Shown piece by piece: positions 21,074 through 33,451 of a stretch of DNA of 64,000 nucleotides. Made by a program: the position numbers and the translations under genes. The stretch spans positions 2,232,001 through 2,296,000 of the forward strand of contig BCHX01000007.1 in NCBI GenBank assembly GCA_001599755.1. The letters run 5' to 3'. Origin of the DNA: Gliomastix tumulicola. Its lineage: Eukaryota > Ascomycota > Sordariomycetes > Hypocreales > Bionectriaceae. Numbering within the stretch: position 1 is the first letter of the stretch; the number at the start of each line of letters is the position of its first letter. The notes under the pieces are model-generated. The model was not told the origin of the DNA, searched no databases, and saw nothing but the letters and a program-made list of their open reading frames with translations.

Positions 21074-23557
21074 ATGAGATCCCTGTCGCTTCTTTCTCTT
21101 TTGCTCAGTGGTCTGACCACCACCTCGGCAGCTCCGAATCTTGGAAGGAGATTCGATGCTGGTGGCAATCCAAGCCTCGAGGCACGATGCGCGTCGTCTG
21201 AAACATGCACGGCTACATGCCCTGCCCCTGTCGATGTCCCGGTAGAGGCACCGAAGCCCAATCCCTTCAAAGCCTTGAGTGGAGAAGAGATCGCGTCAGT
21301 TGTGTCATGGCTCATGGCCGACAAGGCCCTCAACCTCACCGACGTTGATAGTGAGACTTTGTCTCTGAGCGACAACTACATTGCCCACGTCGAGGCTCTT
21401 AAGCCAAACAAGACGGATGTTTTGTCCTACCTCGACTGCAATGGCACTGTTCCGCGGTACGCCCGCATTGTCCTCAACCAAGGCGCGCACGACCCTCCTA
21501 CCGTCTCTGAGTACTTTGTGAGTTCTTCCCTCCTTCTACGCGATCCTTACCAGGACTAACTGAGTCACGAGGCCGGACCTCTGCCCCTCACAAACCAAAC
21601 CACACTCCAATCCCTTGACTGGAGGTACAATGGCCCGAACGGCGCACACATCTTGCTCAACGGCGGCTTCATGGATTCTGTCCGAAGCGCCGCCATCGAT
21701 GTAGTTGTTGCCAAGACCATGTCCAGTATTGCCGATATCACTGCTGATCTTATCGGTTTGGAGTATCATGGAAGGGGTGACAATCGTTCGACAGCCACTT
21801 ACTTCGGGCAGAACCCCTTTTCCACAGACGGCACCACGGGTGTTGTCTGGACTCCCTGGAGACGGGCTGGTCTCGCGTCCTATGACCAGCCCTCCGACCT
21901 CTATGTCAGCTTTGACATAGCAGGCACCGATCCATCGCTCTACAAGTTCCGCAAGTTGGTGTACGACCTCAAGGTCTACGACACCCTGGAGGCCTTCCGG
22001 GCTGCTTGGGAGGCTGGTGAGATCACCAAGAATCCTCCCCCGGTCAACGATGATTCTTTCCTGAGGAAAGATCGCAAGGGCGCTCTGCGTGACCTTGAGA
22101 CCCGCCTAGCGCCCACAGTTCTGAGCCTCGACGGAAAGAGGTTCAAGGTCGATAAGGAGAACCACTACGTTGAATATCTAGGGTGGAAGTTCTACTTGCG
22201 CTTTGACAGGGATATCGGCATGCAGTTCTATGACATCAAGCTCAAGGATGAACGCATTCTCTACGAGTTGTCTCTTCAAGGTAGGGTCTCCAACAAATCA
22301 CAGGCCAATTCTTAAGACTGACCTGTTCCAGACGCTATCGCCCAATACGCCGGGAACAATCCCTTCCAGGCTAGCACTGCCTACATGGACCGGTACTACG
22401 GTATCGGGCTCCAGGCCGGGAGACTCGTTCCTGGCTATGATTGCCCCTACCACGCTACCTACCTCGATGGCGTCTACTCGCAAGGAACGAAGACATTTCG
22501 CCAGCCTTCGAACATCTGCATCTTCGAGACGGACATCGGCGTCCCCATCACTCGGCACTCCGATGCCTCGTACATACAGTCCACCAAGGGCTCGAAGCTC
22601 GTGGTTCGCATGATCGCCACCATTGGCAACTATGATTACCTCTGGGACTATGGCTTCTATGTCGATGGCACCATCACCGTCGATGCGCATGCTTCAGGAT
22701 ACGTCCAGGCCAACTACTACCGGCCTGATGATGAGGGCCGATGGGGACCGAGGATTGCCCAGACCATCTCTGGCACCCTTCACACCCATGTCATGAACTT
22801 CAAGGCCGACTTCGACCTCGTCGACACCAAGAACACCTTCGTGAAGACTGAGATCGTCGTCAAGAATATCACCCAGCCCTGGTTCCCCGAGCGCGGCACC
22901 TTCGAGATGATGGGATACGAGATCTCCGACATCGAGACCGAGGACGACGGCCTCCTTCCGGTTCCTGCCAATGGACAGGCCATGTACACTGTCGTCAATA
23001 AGGACCAGAAGAACAAGTGGGGTGAGTCCAGGGGCTACCGCATCCTCCCTGGTCTTTCCAACGTGGTCCTCCCCTCCAAGAAGTCGCCGTTCTTCATCCA
23101 CTCCGCAAACTTCGCCAAGCAGCCCTTCGCCGTCACCCGCCAGCACGACACGGAGTCTGATGCGTCTGCCTCTCTGAACCAGAACGTCCCCGAGGCTCCG
23201 CTCGTCGACTTCTACAAGTTCTTCAACGGCGAGAGCCTCGTGCAGGAGGACCTCGTTGCCTGGATCAACCTCGGCATGCACCACTATACACGCTCGGAGG
23301 ATATTCCCAACACCCTCATGTCTGAGGCCCACTCCAGCATCATGTTCGCGCCTCAGAACTGGGGCGATAGTGAGCTGACGCGGGATCTGTCCAACGCTAT
23401 CATCTACAACTCTTCTGGGGAGGAGGATTCGACTGTTGTTCCGGAGACGAATGGTGTCAGCCCTCCATCTTGCCTCGCTAAGAGCTCCGTCGATGAAATT
23501 CTTGGTATCTTCGAAAGTGGAACTATCGAGAAGCCGGCTCTGCCTCATGAGGCCTAG
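21074..23557 (+). CDS. Secreted copper amine oxidase (TPQ-dependent)
   Basis: Oxidises primary amines to aldehydes with release of ammonia and hydrogen peroxide. Exons 21074-21517, 21572-22280, 22332-23557; 792 residues, introns of 54 and 51 bp. Signal peptide MRSLSLLSLLLSGLTTTSAA. The cofactor motif is GNYDY, with Tyr485 the residue converted to topaquinone. The proposed catalytic-base region reads TAYMDRYYGIGLQAGRLVPG with CPYHATYLD after it. Copper His ligands lie in GMHHYTRSEDIP and later in EAHSSIMF. Several N-glycosylation sequons support secretion. The long N-terminal part (N2/N3-like domains) is complete. It belongs to the large secreted fungal branch. Head-to-head with a Zn2Cys6 gene; the shared promoter is GATA-rich. 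Confidence 0.93.
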
Positions 23558-23794
23558 ATAGACAGCGTCAGACAAAGGGGAGAGCATGTGCATTGCTGTC
23601 AGTAGATAATCGAATATGATGAGATGCCTGAACACACCCAACGACCTCCCAAATGAGAGCTGACGAGCAGTGATGTTAATGTTCTTTTCAGCTTTTCACC
23701 ACATCTCTTGTCAACATGATGATAGTAATCCAGTGGACGAAAGACTTGAAAACAAGGACTTGGCCGTGTTTGGCCTCAATGAAATAGTAAGTAT

Positions 23795-24557
23795 TTAGAG
23801 TGACGCCCGTGGGGTTTCTCCCAAGGTGTCATCTAGCTTGAGCACCCTCCTTGCATTGCCGCCCATGAAATCCCGTAAGACAGACTGCCCGAAGGCCAGG
23901 TTGCTATTCCCAGTTCGGTGCTCCGCCACGTTTCGCACACAGTCCTCCCATGTGAGCTGCGGGAAGTTCGTCCCGAACATGACCTTCTTCCTGCCTGTCG
24001 TGTTGGCAAACTGAATCAGCTCTGGCGGATAGTACTTGGGTGGGTAGGCGCTTGTGTCGATATAGACATTCTCGTGCTTCCATGCCATGGAAACCATCTC
24101 AGCTGTCCACGGGTACCCAAAGATGGCCGCACACGATCTTGAGCGCTGGGAACTTGAGAGCAACTTCGTCGATATAAGGGATCGGTCTGCCAACTTCACT
24201 CGGGCACAAGGGTCCCGTATGCCCAACTTGCGTGAGGAAGGGAACGTCGAACTCGATGCATTTGACGAAAAGAGGCCAGTAGTGTGCATCATTGGGTGGC
24301 AAATTCCACAGCCACGGGACGATTCTCGGGCCTTTGAACCCCTCAACCCGCACATAGTGATCCAGCTCCTTACACGCAGCGACAGGGTCGGAGAGGTTGA
24401 CGCTGGCTAGGCCGTAGATGCGAGTTGGGCATGCTCGAGTGTATTCGGCGATCTCGGCATTGGAGAATATCGTATCTCACTCCGAGAGAATGGTCATACA
24501 CCAGAGATAAGCAGGCTTACTTCGCTGCCAGCCGGTGTCGGGGTATGGTATTTCCAT
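23795..24557 (-). pseudogene. Amidohydrolase-family (metal-dependent hydrolase) relic, frameshifted and N-truncated
   Basis: Two frames together read as the C-terminal two thirds of a TIM-barrel amidohydrolase of the AH2/ACMSD-like type. The first (about 24460-24130) gives NAEIAEYTRACPTRIYGLAS and later GFKGPRIVPWLWNLPPNDAH; it should continue at the metal-site segment VCGHL, but an extra base in the TTT run near 24119-24121 shifts into the second frame, which carries GYPWTAEMVSMAWKH, YIDTSAYPPKYYPPEL and FGTNFPQLTWEDC to the stop at 23795. Upstream, where the HxH metal motif should be, there are stops and only a short unrelated-looking frame. A single-base sequencing error could explain the shift but not the missing N-terminus. 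Confidence 0.75.
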
Positions 24558-24631
24558 CATATTGATTCATTTATCTACAGTTCAACTATATATAGCAGAG
24601 ATGTGTTGTTCGCTTTGTCCTGAACGGCTCT

Positions 24632-26045
24632 CTAACCCGTATACTGAACAGCAAAGAGACCGCGCTCGATGCAGTTGACAATGATAACTCCCGACGAGAA
24701 GTAGGGGTAGACGCTCCAAGCGCCGTTGAAAGCGACCCGAGGGCGGGCATCATCCTCAGGGTAGCAGTCGAAGAAGCCAACCTCTGACAGGTTGCCACCG
24801 GTGGGATCCTCGGCAAGAGCAGACACATCGATGATCCTGAGACCCGAGGCGTAGTTGGCCTGGTAAGAGAGGCCGTCGACGACGTACTGGTTGTGGTCGA
24901 TGGCGGGAGTCACGGCGAAGTGGCTTCCAGTGTAGACGGGGTTCTCGAGGGAAGAGATGTCGAAAATGTGAGTCTTGGTGCGGCCACCCTCCTCGCCGTT
25001 GTACTGCTCGTCAAGCTCGTCATCAAGGAGAACGTAGCGAGACTCAGTATCCACAACCCAGCCCTGATGGCTGTATCGCACACCCTGGTAGGGGACACGA
25101 GAGACAATGACAGGGGAGCTGGGCTCAGTGACATCGTAGATCGTGAAGGTATCCTCGTTGTACCCGTAGCAGATCTCACGGCCAGTGTACTTGGTGTCAA
25201 CGCCGTTGTAGACGACGCACTGGGCATCGTGGACGTAGCCATCCGAGCTGGCACAGCCGACCTGCTGAGGGGAAGAAGGGTCGGAGACATCAAGGATCAC
25301 GAGGCCACCCGAGCACGCGTTGGCGCCAACAACGTAGAGCTTCTCGGTCTCCTCGTTGGCGACAACGTTGTGGGAGTTGCTGACGCCGCTCCAGTGGGCA
25401 GTGAGGTCGCTGGAGGTGCTGAAGGTGACGGGTGACGCAGGGTCAATGGTCAGGAGCTTGGTAAGGTCAAAGACCTGGATACCGTGGGAGCGAGCCTCAG
25501 AGCCGATGTAGACGTGGTTGCCGATGACCTTGAGATCACGCCACAGAGAGCTGGAAGACTGAGTTGGGAGGCGGCCGAGGTACTGCAGAGCACCACCCTC
25601 CAAAACCTCAACGAAGGCAGTGCCATCGGTCTGCCCGACAAGAGCAAACTCACGACCATCCGCAGAAGTCCAACCTAGCAGTACCATCGTTAGCATCCTG
25701 AAACCCCATCTATCTGACAATGCTCAGTCACAACGTACCCCAGATGTCGTTGCCCTCACGGTCCGTGGAGCCCATGTCACCATGCGTCAGGCTGCCCGTC
25801 AAGTCGACATTCCCGCAGCTGTACTCGCCCACCGATCCGCCTGAGCAAGGTGCCGCGGACAGCGAGGTGTATCGCTCCTCGTCGAAAGCGCCAGCAGAGC
25901 GGTCGGAATCACGCTGAGACTGCTTGAGCTGTCTGAGAACCGACATTGCGTTCACGCTTGTCAGCTCAGGAAGACGGTTCGCCTCAAAGACAGAGGCGGC
26001 CGCAAGGCCGGCAGCGGCCAACGTAGCAGCAGCAGCAGTCTTCAT
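24632..26045 (-). CDS. Secreted choice-of-anchor B / LVIVD-repeat beta-propeller-like protein
   Basis: Two exons, minus strand: 26045-25739 and 25674-24632; 449 residues. Signal peptide at about 1-18 (MKTAAAATLAAAGLAAAS). The body has repeated LVIVD-like units, each with a hydrophobic-Asp-Val core: GIQVFDLTKL, GLVILDVSDPSSPQQVG, TFTIYDVTEPSSPVIVS, THIFDISSLENPVYTG, GLRIIDVSALAEDP. This resembles the choice-of-anchor B family known from bacteria and fungi, often labelled regulatory P domain protein in fungal genomes. The likely location is extracellular or wall-associated; no catalytic residues are evident and the function is unknown. Cys pairs (ANACSG, VGCASS, EICYG, FFDCYP, VNCIE) could form disulfides. 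Confidence 0.82.
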
Positions 26046-27521
26046 CTTGGATTTGATGTGCAGGAGCAGGATGAACTCTGGTGGGAGGCGAAAGAAGGTA
26101 CCACAATGCTACTAGATAACGAAAGACGAGAACGAAACGACAATTGAGGCGAGGGAAGTGCGGCTTTTATATCTTCCTGGCGATGCACTCGACAGATCGG
26201 CATGATTCACGCTCATGGGAGGTCCGGCACTAAACCCGGATCGCCTGAGCAGTACCGTGGTAATCATCAGTGTACCACCCCGGACGGCGAATCCAATGAC
26301 AGTCTAAACGAGCCTATCTCGGTACCACTTGCTTCAAAGGGTAGGTATGAGCATGAGGGTGCATCCGCTCCTGTGCGTATCTGCCGATGCACCAATCAGC
26401 TGGCACCGCATAATGTTTACGGCATCCACGCAAAGCGGTCTTTTGAAACGCTCCCAGTGGCACGTCAGCCTCTAAGATCGTTGAGGCTGCTCCGCACACG
26501 CGTTCGACCTACTTGTTCAGGAAAGCGCAAACTGGGGCTGAGCCGGAGGAGTCAGGGGATGTGCGAGGCGTCACTCTGGTGAGAGAACAGAGAACGACAC
26601 TCGGCCGGCGAATACATAGGTCCATATACATTCCGCATTCGACTCCAAGAAGCACAGCTGTGTCTAATACTTGGTCGATTCAAAGCCCATGGAAGGTCCC
26701 CTTATCAGTCGTCCATCAAGACATCCCAGCGTTGTCTTCGTAAAGACTCCCCACAAGCCCCGCTCACATCACCATCCTCTCCCAGGTTCAGCTCGTACCA
26801 GCTTGGCGCCAAGTTGTCTTGATGCATTGGAATTTTTCCGTTGGCGCCAAGGAACAGCTGCCACCTTCTTTTGATGGGATTGGAACGGCTGTGTTGACTC
26901 GAGTTTCCTGTATGGGCTTGCAGCCATTATGCACGTCGAAGATAGAAGGTCAAAGGAGCAAATGACAACTCAGTCCGTATCTACTGCCTTTCGCAAAGTC
27001 CCAGGGCCAAGCTCGGCTCGTGGTGACAAGTTGGCATAGAGCCACGGGATTCCACGATTCCATATTGCCAAGGCCACCTTCTTCAGGATCCCGTTGCGCT
27101 AGAATGCGGGATGTCGTCACGGTAGCTCTTCGGCGCCTTCTCAAGCCTTCGAGGGACTTTATCAGGTGGGCAGCATGAGTGGGAAAGGGGGTATGGTTGT
27201 AGCCATGCCGGATTTCAACCACACACCCTTAGGCAGGCTGCTCTACCGATCTTGTGCCGTTCCTAGACTACAGCAGCTTTCAACACTCTTCACCGCTCGA
27301 TATCCAGGTAGTACACATAAAGATTCTTTACAGTCGATCGTAAACAAAGGAAATCTTGATTCGTATATCCATGACTACCTACTAAATCACCCNNNNNNNN
27401 NNNNNNNNNNNNNNNNNNNNNNNNNNNNNNNNNNNNNNNNNNNNNNNNNNNNNNNNNNNNNNNNNATCCGGAGCAGTAAGTCGGGGTCCCCCCCCCCCCC
27501 CCCCCCCCGGCGTCCCCTCTC
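26046..27521. other. Intergenic region with assembly gap and repeated palindrome
   Basis: 1.48 kb with no supported gene. It holds the promoter of the LVIVD-type gene (near 26046), two copies of the palindrome TTGGCGCCAA at 26803-26812 and 26841-26850, the assembly gap at 27393-27465 and a 21-base C run at 27488-27508 next to it. Confidence 0.5.
27393..27465. other. Assembly gap (73 N) followed by poly-C
   Basis: Seventy-three N bases, then 22 normal bases, then about 21 consecutive C at 27488-27508. The homopolymer beside the gap is a likely cause of assembly failure or is itself an artefact. The gap lies 57 bp beyond the stop codon of the following gene, so the coding region is not affected. 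Confidence 0.95.
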
Positions 27522-30500
27522 TTAGAACGGGAATCGACCAAAAGGAAGCGAGAACCAACCCTCTTTCCATCCAACGCAATCTGTGCTAACAATGCTTTCG
27601 ATATCCACAAGAGTCCAGCCGTCGCTGTCCCCTTCCTCCGGTTTATCACTGCCTGCTGCCTCTTGTTTCTCGTTTTCGTCATCTCCCACGCTCTCTTCAG
27701 ACGTAGAAGCGGAATCCACCCGCCCCAGCGCATCTTCCGTGAGCGGGATTTCCTCAGTAGCCTTGTCCATGCCGGCCTCCTCCGGCGTCAGATGAACTTT
27801 CTTGCCATCATCGCAAGCTTTGCCATTCATCTCAAGATCCCAAGCCGACGTTATCCAAGGCGCGCGAGTAGCGATCTCCCCACCGTTGCCACCGCAAGTC
27901 AGCGTTGGACCGACCTCGTGAGTTGGTACGTTTGTCTTTACACGACTGTCTGTTCCCTTCAAGACTGGCGGCTTTTGCCAGGCTGCATCTATCTTAGCGA
28001 CCCTGGTGCGAAGACTTGGGTCAACATACACGAATTGATCGCCTCCGTCACGCTGGACAATCTCTGGCATCTTTAGGTCGAAGCAAGGCTTTGAGACATT
28101 TGCTGCATCAGAGGATGTGACATAGTATGTCCCGTGCTCATCTTGATGCGAGCTGAAGAAGCCGCTCTTCTCATGCTCTCCTTCCATATTCGTTTCTTGT
28201 TGGAGAGGCCCGTTGATAACAAGACGGGTCAGGAGCGATAGGATACGCTGTTCTCGATACTTGACAGTCTCGATGTCCTGGACATAGTTCTGTCGTACCC
28301 GTCGCTCCTCCATGTCATACTTGGAATATTCAAACCAATTCTTTGGGAAGAAATACGAGCACGAAGGTGAATCCTCTCCTGTGTTCAATTTCAAGGACTC
28401 CTTCGTTTTCGGCTCGTCCGGTCCAGTTGCCTCAATATTCGAGCCATCTTGGATAGATGATGAAGTAGAATGTTCAGATGAAGCTTTACTTTCAACCTCT
28501 AGGTGGCGTTGGCCCACAATCGGGGCCCTTTGACTTCCGAAGAAGAACTCTTGAAGCAAATAGTCCTCAGGAAGCGGGCAAGTAAATTGTCTTTCACCAA
28601 CTTGCGAGCCGGAATTATCAGACGGGGTGGTCTCATTACCCGCGACGCCTCCAGTTTCTGTACGGTAATTCGTGTTTCCATTGAATACGCCAGAGCCGTA
28701 GTTGTTGCTGCAGCACTCCGACTTGTGACGCTTGTTGAGTGGCGAGCACATGACGGGGAAGCCTGTCTGGCAAAGCCGGTCTCGATCATCGCCACCTCTG
28801 ATCTGAGCTTGATGCAGAAGCACGTTGAGCATAGGAGCCATGAGCTCTGCATGAAATGCGTAGCCAAACTGAAGCCTCCAATCTGGACGATGCTGGACAG
28901 TGTGCATAGAAGCTAGCAAAACGTGGACGAATTCCCAAAGCTTAATGTCGCTGGTATCTGGTTCAAAGAAGATTCGAACAGCAACGGCTGAAAGCAGCTG
29001 TGCCGCATGAATCCTAACAGAATTTACTTCCGATTCATCATTCAACATCAAGCCCGGTGCACCGATGGATGCCTGTGTGGCCGACTGGGTATGAACCTCA
29101 AGCAGAAGTCGGCAGAGGACAATCCCGAGCTCAGGACTTGGAAATTATAATTAGTCTCCCAGCGCTGAATCAGTGTAGCTTCTCTGGGGTGTGCTTACCT
29201 GGGACGTAGTTTGTAGTTGGGTGTCTGATTTCCAGGAATCCGACTGGACGGTATCTCCTCCGACTGGCGAGAAGAGGTGGCCTCATCCTCCGAATCTGAA
29301 CTACCATGCTGAGGCTGTCTGCCTGAGACTTGTTCATCCAGTACAGTAGATTGAAACTCGGCCTTGGTCAGTTCCGAAGACTTGACCAACAGCTCGTCAC
29401 TATCAATTGTTCGAAATTGAGCCAAGGCCTGTCTAAACGCAGCGAGAGAATTCGGCCGCATAGGCTCGAAGACAGCGAGAAGGAGATGGGTAGCAGAAGC
29501 GAAAAAGATATACTCGTCGTAGGAATCGACTCCCTTCTGTTGAATGACGCTGGCCCTGTCCATGGTGACAAAGTCTCTCATGACGTTCAAGATAGATTCT
29601 CGGTCTTGAGAACACGGCTCGCTAACCGCAAGAGATTGAATCTGGTGCAAAAGCTGCATCATACAGTTCGAGCTCTGACAAATAGCCAGGTTGCATGCTG
29701 CTCCCTCAGAGTCGACGCTAAGTGCATGAGCATGCTGCGCTTCTGCGATCGTCTTCCAATATTGCCACTCCCCAGGCTGCGTCTCAATTTCCATCCTGTT
29801 CTAGTTAGTAAACACACTCCCAAATCCATTCGAACATCCAAAGCATAATGACTTACCTAAAATAGGCCAAGTCTGCCTGGAATGTGGCCCAGAGGTACCA
29901 GGAACCCCCAGGAAGTTCTTGCAGCGATGTCAATATTCCAAAGGCGTAGTATATGAACGCGTCCAAGTGCTCTAGGGATTCAGGGAGTCTATCCCGTAGC
30001 ATGTGCAGATGCGCGATGACTCGTTGTTTCCACACTCTCTCGTCTATATTCTGATCCTTGGGAAATCGTCTGAGCTGTGCTGACGAGGCAGCATGCAGCG
30101 ATACCAGCGTGAGATCGAAGTGCTCGTTCACAAGAACACGGTGGAGTTCGTTCGTTGCGCCGTATTGCTTTGGGGTCAAGCTCTTGTATCCCTTGTTGTC
30201 GACGATCAAGAAATACTCATTGTCAACCATTATGTAGAGTGTGCGATCTCCTAGCATTCGCGGATCCTCAAGCTGAGCTGAGACGTCCTTGGCTTTCCTG
30301 TCGTGGACTTCCTCGTCATTGGTATTTGTTGATTCAGATGCAGGCTCAGGTTCAGCTTGATTGACGCTCGCCTCCTCAGAAACAATGACAGGATCATTCG
30401 TGGAAGGTGAATCCTTCTCCACCGAGCGCTCCGGGGAAGGCTTGTTCAAGGCTACCAGTTCAATACCCTTCAAAGTCTCAGTGACGTCGGACGATTTGTT

Positions 30501-31066
30501 CTCGATCATGACAAGACCAGTGTATATACTGTCGCGCTCGCTTTGCAACTGCTTTTCGGTTGGAGAATGACAGTTGAGTTGCAGGATGAGATGTTGAGGA
30601 GACGAGACGGTCTTCTCCCCCCTCCAAGTGTGGTTCAACTCTGCGGAGCCTTGAGACTCGCTTGACTCATTCTCATCGCGCGATGGATTATCTTGATCGC
30701 CGTCATTGTCTTCATTGCCTACGAGATCGCTTGGTGAAGGCATCTCAATGATGGCGGGATCACTACATCCTTGTGCAGCCGTATGGACCGGGTCGCAATC
30801 TCGAGGTGCTACCGCCTCGCAACATCTGTCATCTCCGCTGTTACTTTCGCCAGGTGCCAGCGGATCTGTGATATCAAGGCTTTCTGTAGTAACCACAGGT
30901 GAAGGGCCGCCATTGATGCGACTGCTTGCGTTACTATGGTGAGCAAAAATGCATTTTTGCGGGACTGGGTATTTACATACTTGGTAGTGTCTTCAGGGTC
31001 AGCAGTATCATGAGGCCCCAGTCGGGCAGTCATGCTGTTCACCTGGCCGTCCGAATTCACGGACAT
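27522..31066 (-). CDS. Divergent Est1/SMG5-7-like protein (tentative)
   Basis: Four exons, minus strand: 31066-30981, 30933-29857, 29795-29199, 29136-27522; 1124 residues, all junctions in frame. The first 230 residues are acidic and low complexity. Residues about 230-400 are helical and lead into SWYLWATFQADLAYFR at the end of exon 2, then exon 3 continues with repeated helices and SEPCSQDRESILNVM. This order (helical N-domain, a L-x-D-L-x-x-(Y/F)-R element, a TPR-like unit, then a xARESI-like turn) resembles the Est1/SMG5-7 domain of telomerase-binding and nonsense-mediated-decay factors. The long C-terminal part is low complexity and ends in GWTLVDIES. No PIN nuclease domain is seen. The family call is from memory of the pattern and is uncertain. 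ATG at 31033 is an alternative start. Confidence 0.55.
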
Positions 31067-32839
31067 GTTGCTGCAGCTACCGTCGAATGCACAGCTGGTC
31101 GTCCGGTGCGAGATGAAAAGGAAAGGAAAGGGAAAAAATGCACGAGGCGAAGAGGGGTTGTATATAAGGCAAGTTTTGCCTTACAGCGAACCACACATCA
31201 CGCAGGTATGCGGAGCTACACACCAGCCAATTAGACAGCATGTGATCGTAAGGCAAGAATGCTATCGCCTTCAACATCGATTGGCAGCTGCCTCGCCACG
31301 ACTATTTTCTTCGGTGATGACGTGCAGTAGTAATACAATTCGCCTCGAAATTATACCTAAGTAGTTGAAGCCCAACTTGCATCGCATAAGTTGCAAAGTA
31401 AAGTACCGCTAGCCTGCCAACACGTATGGTCGGGCATCGAAGCTACCTTGCGTCATGCTTCCTATTATATGCACCAATGATTAGACAGGATAAGCTTATC
31501 TGCCAACACAGACGCTGCATGTCCAGGGAGGGGGTGCGTTGTGCGCAACAGGACGGCGAATGAATCAAGACCAAGAAGCATCGATGACGTTGCGTTTGAA
31601 GGTGGTCCGGCCATGACTCATGGACAACAAAGCAAGATATATTATGATAAGTTTTTGAAGGAGATGATAGTACGATATATAGTAGCATTTAAAAAGAGGG
31701 TAGTGCGCACTTGTGCCAGGAGTCAATGCCGCATCGTGAGCATAGTGCTGTCACACCTGTCTAATAGTAGCGACCAATGCCACGATGTTGGACATAATTC
31801 TGACCATCTACTCCCAGCGAATATACAGATACCACAGGCCTTCGGGTATGAATATCGAGATCCTTCAAGGGTGGCCGAGGAGCCCAGCCCGTTATGCTGA
31901 CTTCCTAACAGTCTGGGCAAAGACAATCTTTCAAAGAAATCCATCACGGCCCAAAGCTGGCCAGAGATACTATTAAGCTTTTGAGATCATGTCGGAATTG
32001 CTCATACCTTCTTAGGTATGGAGCTTTACTATTGTGAGACCTCAAAATGAAATGTTCCTCTAAAGAACTTGAGACCTTTAGGCTGCCTACTTCTTTACGT
32101 TAGTGACTGAAGTGGCCATATCCCAGAGTACCAAGGGCCTATACCCACCGTCTAACCAGGCTCCCAATCCCATCGCTCATCTTTCATTAAGCCAGTCCGA
32201 CAGGCATATCCACGCACTTGGCATTAATTATACAAGCCATACAAGAGAACTCGGGAGGACAGAAAGAGTGAAAGGGCTATCATCAAGCTTGTGGGCTTGG
32301 TCGATCTCCTCTTGACTTCACATATTGTGCCCAGATTGCTCCAGTGTTGAGCAAAGATGCTTGCGAGGGGGCTTGCTAGGCTATGAGGCAATGGAGAGAA
32401 AAGATGAAAACTTCCTGAAGGCCCAATCCATTCCCGAGGAACACAACGAATGGGACCATTTTAATCTCAGCTAACATGTCTGAATTTCCTTTTGCGCATT
32501 ACTTTTGCGTGGCTAATCCGTCTATGTTCTTAGAATTTCCATCCTTATCACAACACGCGTTCATCCTCCCCCTTTCACAAGTGAAGCGGCTCCCCTTCCT
32601 CTATAACATCAATAAATTCACAGCTTTCTTGACATTAGACTGAAAGGTCACCATACCTTTAAATACCGTTCCATACTTGTGTCTGCTAGCAATCTTTTGG
32701 TTTGCTTTACAACGCGGATCGGAATAGCAAGTCTACTTCCTAATCAGCATTCTCTCTACCATCCACCAGGTCAATCTCCAAAAGATACTTTCTATTTCCT
32801 CACTTCCAGTACGGTCAGTTCTTAAGTCATCAGGTCATC
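31067..32839. other. Divergent intergenic region, no gene seen
   Basis: 1.77 kb between the Est1-like gene (minus) and the small membrane protein (plus). Short ORFs here overlap each other on both strands and lack hydrophobic, domain or codon-bias support. Confidence 0.45.
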
Positions 32840-33451
32840 ATGGCTTCCGTCAAGAACAGGGCAATCATGATCCTGACTTGGTCTTTTGCGGCCTCCTTCG
32901 GAGTGTTCTGCAATATGGCTCTACTAGTCTTCTCCCTCCAGGCTCTGGAGAATCATCGACAGTATCTGGAGGACACTATCCCTGAGACCGCCTGGCTACT
33001 CTTCTTCATTCCGCCTCTGGTCATCGCGGTTTCCTCTCTTATCTTGGGATATTTTTCCTTCCTGCTTACCTGCACCGCCGGCGTTGCGCTCATCTTGATA
33101 CCATCACCTCGAACTTTCCACGACACACGGATTCTTTACTTCATGGCCACGCTTCTGATCATCACGGCACTTGCGAATACTCTGTTTCTCTCACTCGCCG
33201 TCGGTGTATGGGGAGGGCTTCGGGCGCTCTCGGCCAAGATGTCTACCAAGTCGCAGGCCAAGGGACGGTCGCTCAAGCCCGGAAATCCCCGCGCTCCTGT
33301 CAACACCGACATACACAACATGCCCAAGCTTCTTCAGGCACCCACCGGCACCATGGACGTTGACTCGGCACACATTAAGAAGGAGGGTGACGAGATCCCG
33401 AGACTTGCGTCGCTGCGAATGGAGCCTGAGGACTTTGGCATGATGTTCTAA
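32840..33451 (+). CDS. Small multi-pass membrane protein, unknown function
   Basis: Uninterrupted 203-residue frame. Four hydrophobic segments: about residues 8-30 (IMILTWSFAASFGVFCNMAL), 51-68, 70-87, and 100-123 (TLLIITALANTLFLSLAVGV), followed by a polar basic tail with KMSTKSQAKGRSLKPG and an acidic end. The arrangement resembles the many small four-helix fungal membrane proteins with MARVEL-like layout, but I cannot name the family. A pyrimidine-rich leader with several short AT runs precedes the ATG. It stands alone, with 1.8 kb upstream and 4.4 kb downstream free of genes. Confidence 0.65.
   Translation: MASVKNRAIMILTWSFAASFGVFCNMALLVFSLQALENHRQYLEDTIPETAWLLFFIPPLVIAVSSLILGYFSFLLTCTAGVALILIPSPRTFHDTRILYFMATLLIITALANTLFLSLAVGVWGGLRALSAKMSTKSQAKGRSLKPGNPRAPVNTDIHNMPKLLQAPTGTMDVDSAHIKKEGDEIPRLASLRMEPEDFGMMF

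Noticed and set aside
22694..23641. 315-codon open frame antisense to the amine oxidase
   Set aside because: Lies opposite a well-supported gene; its composition (runs of Val, Gly, Leu, Asp, Glu) is the mirror of GC-rich codons, and it has no motif.
27488..27508. C21 homopolymer as a functional element
   Set aside because: Directly beside an assembly gap, so a sequencing or assembly artefact is more likely.
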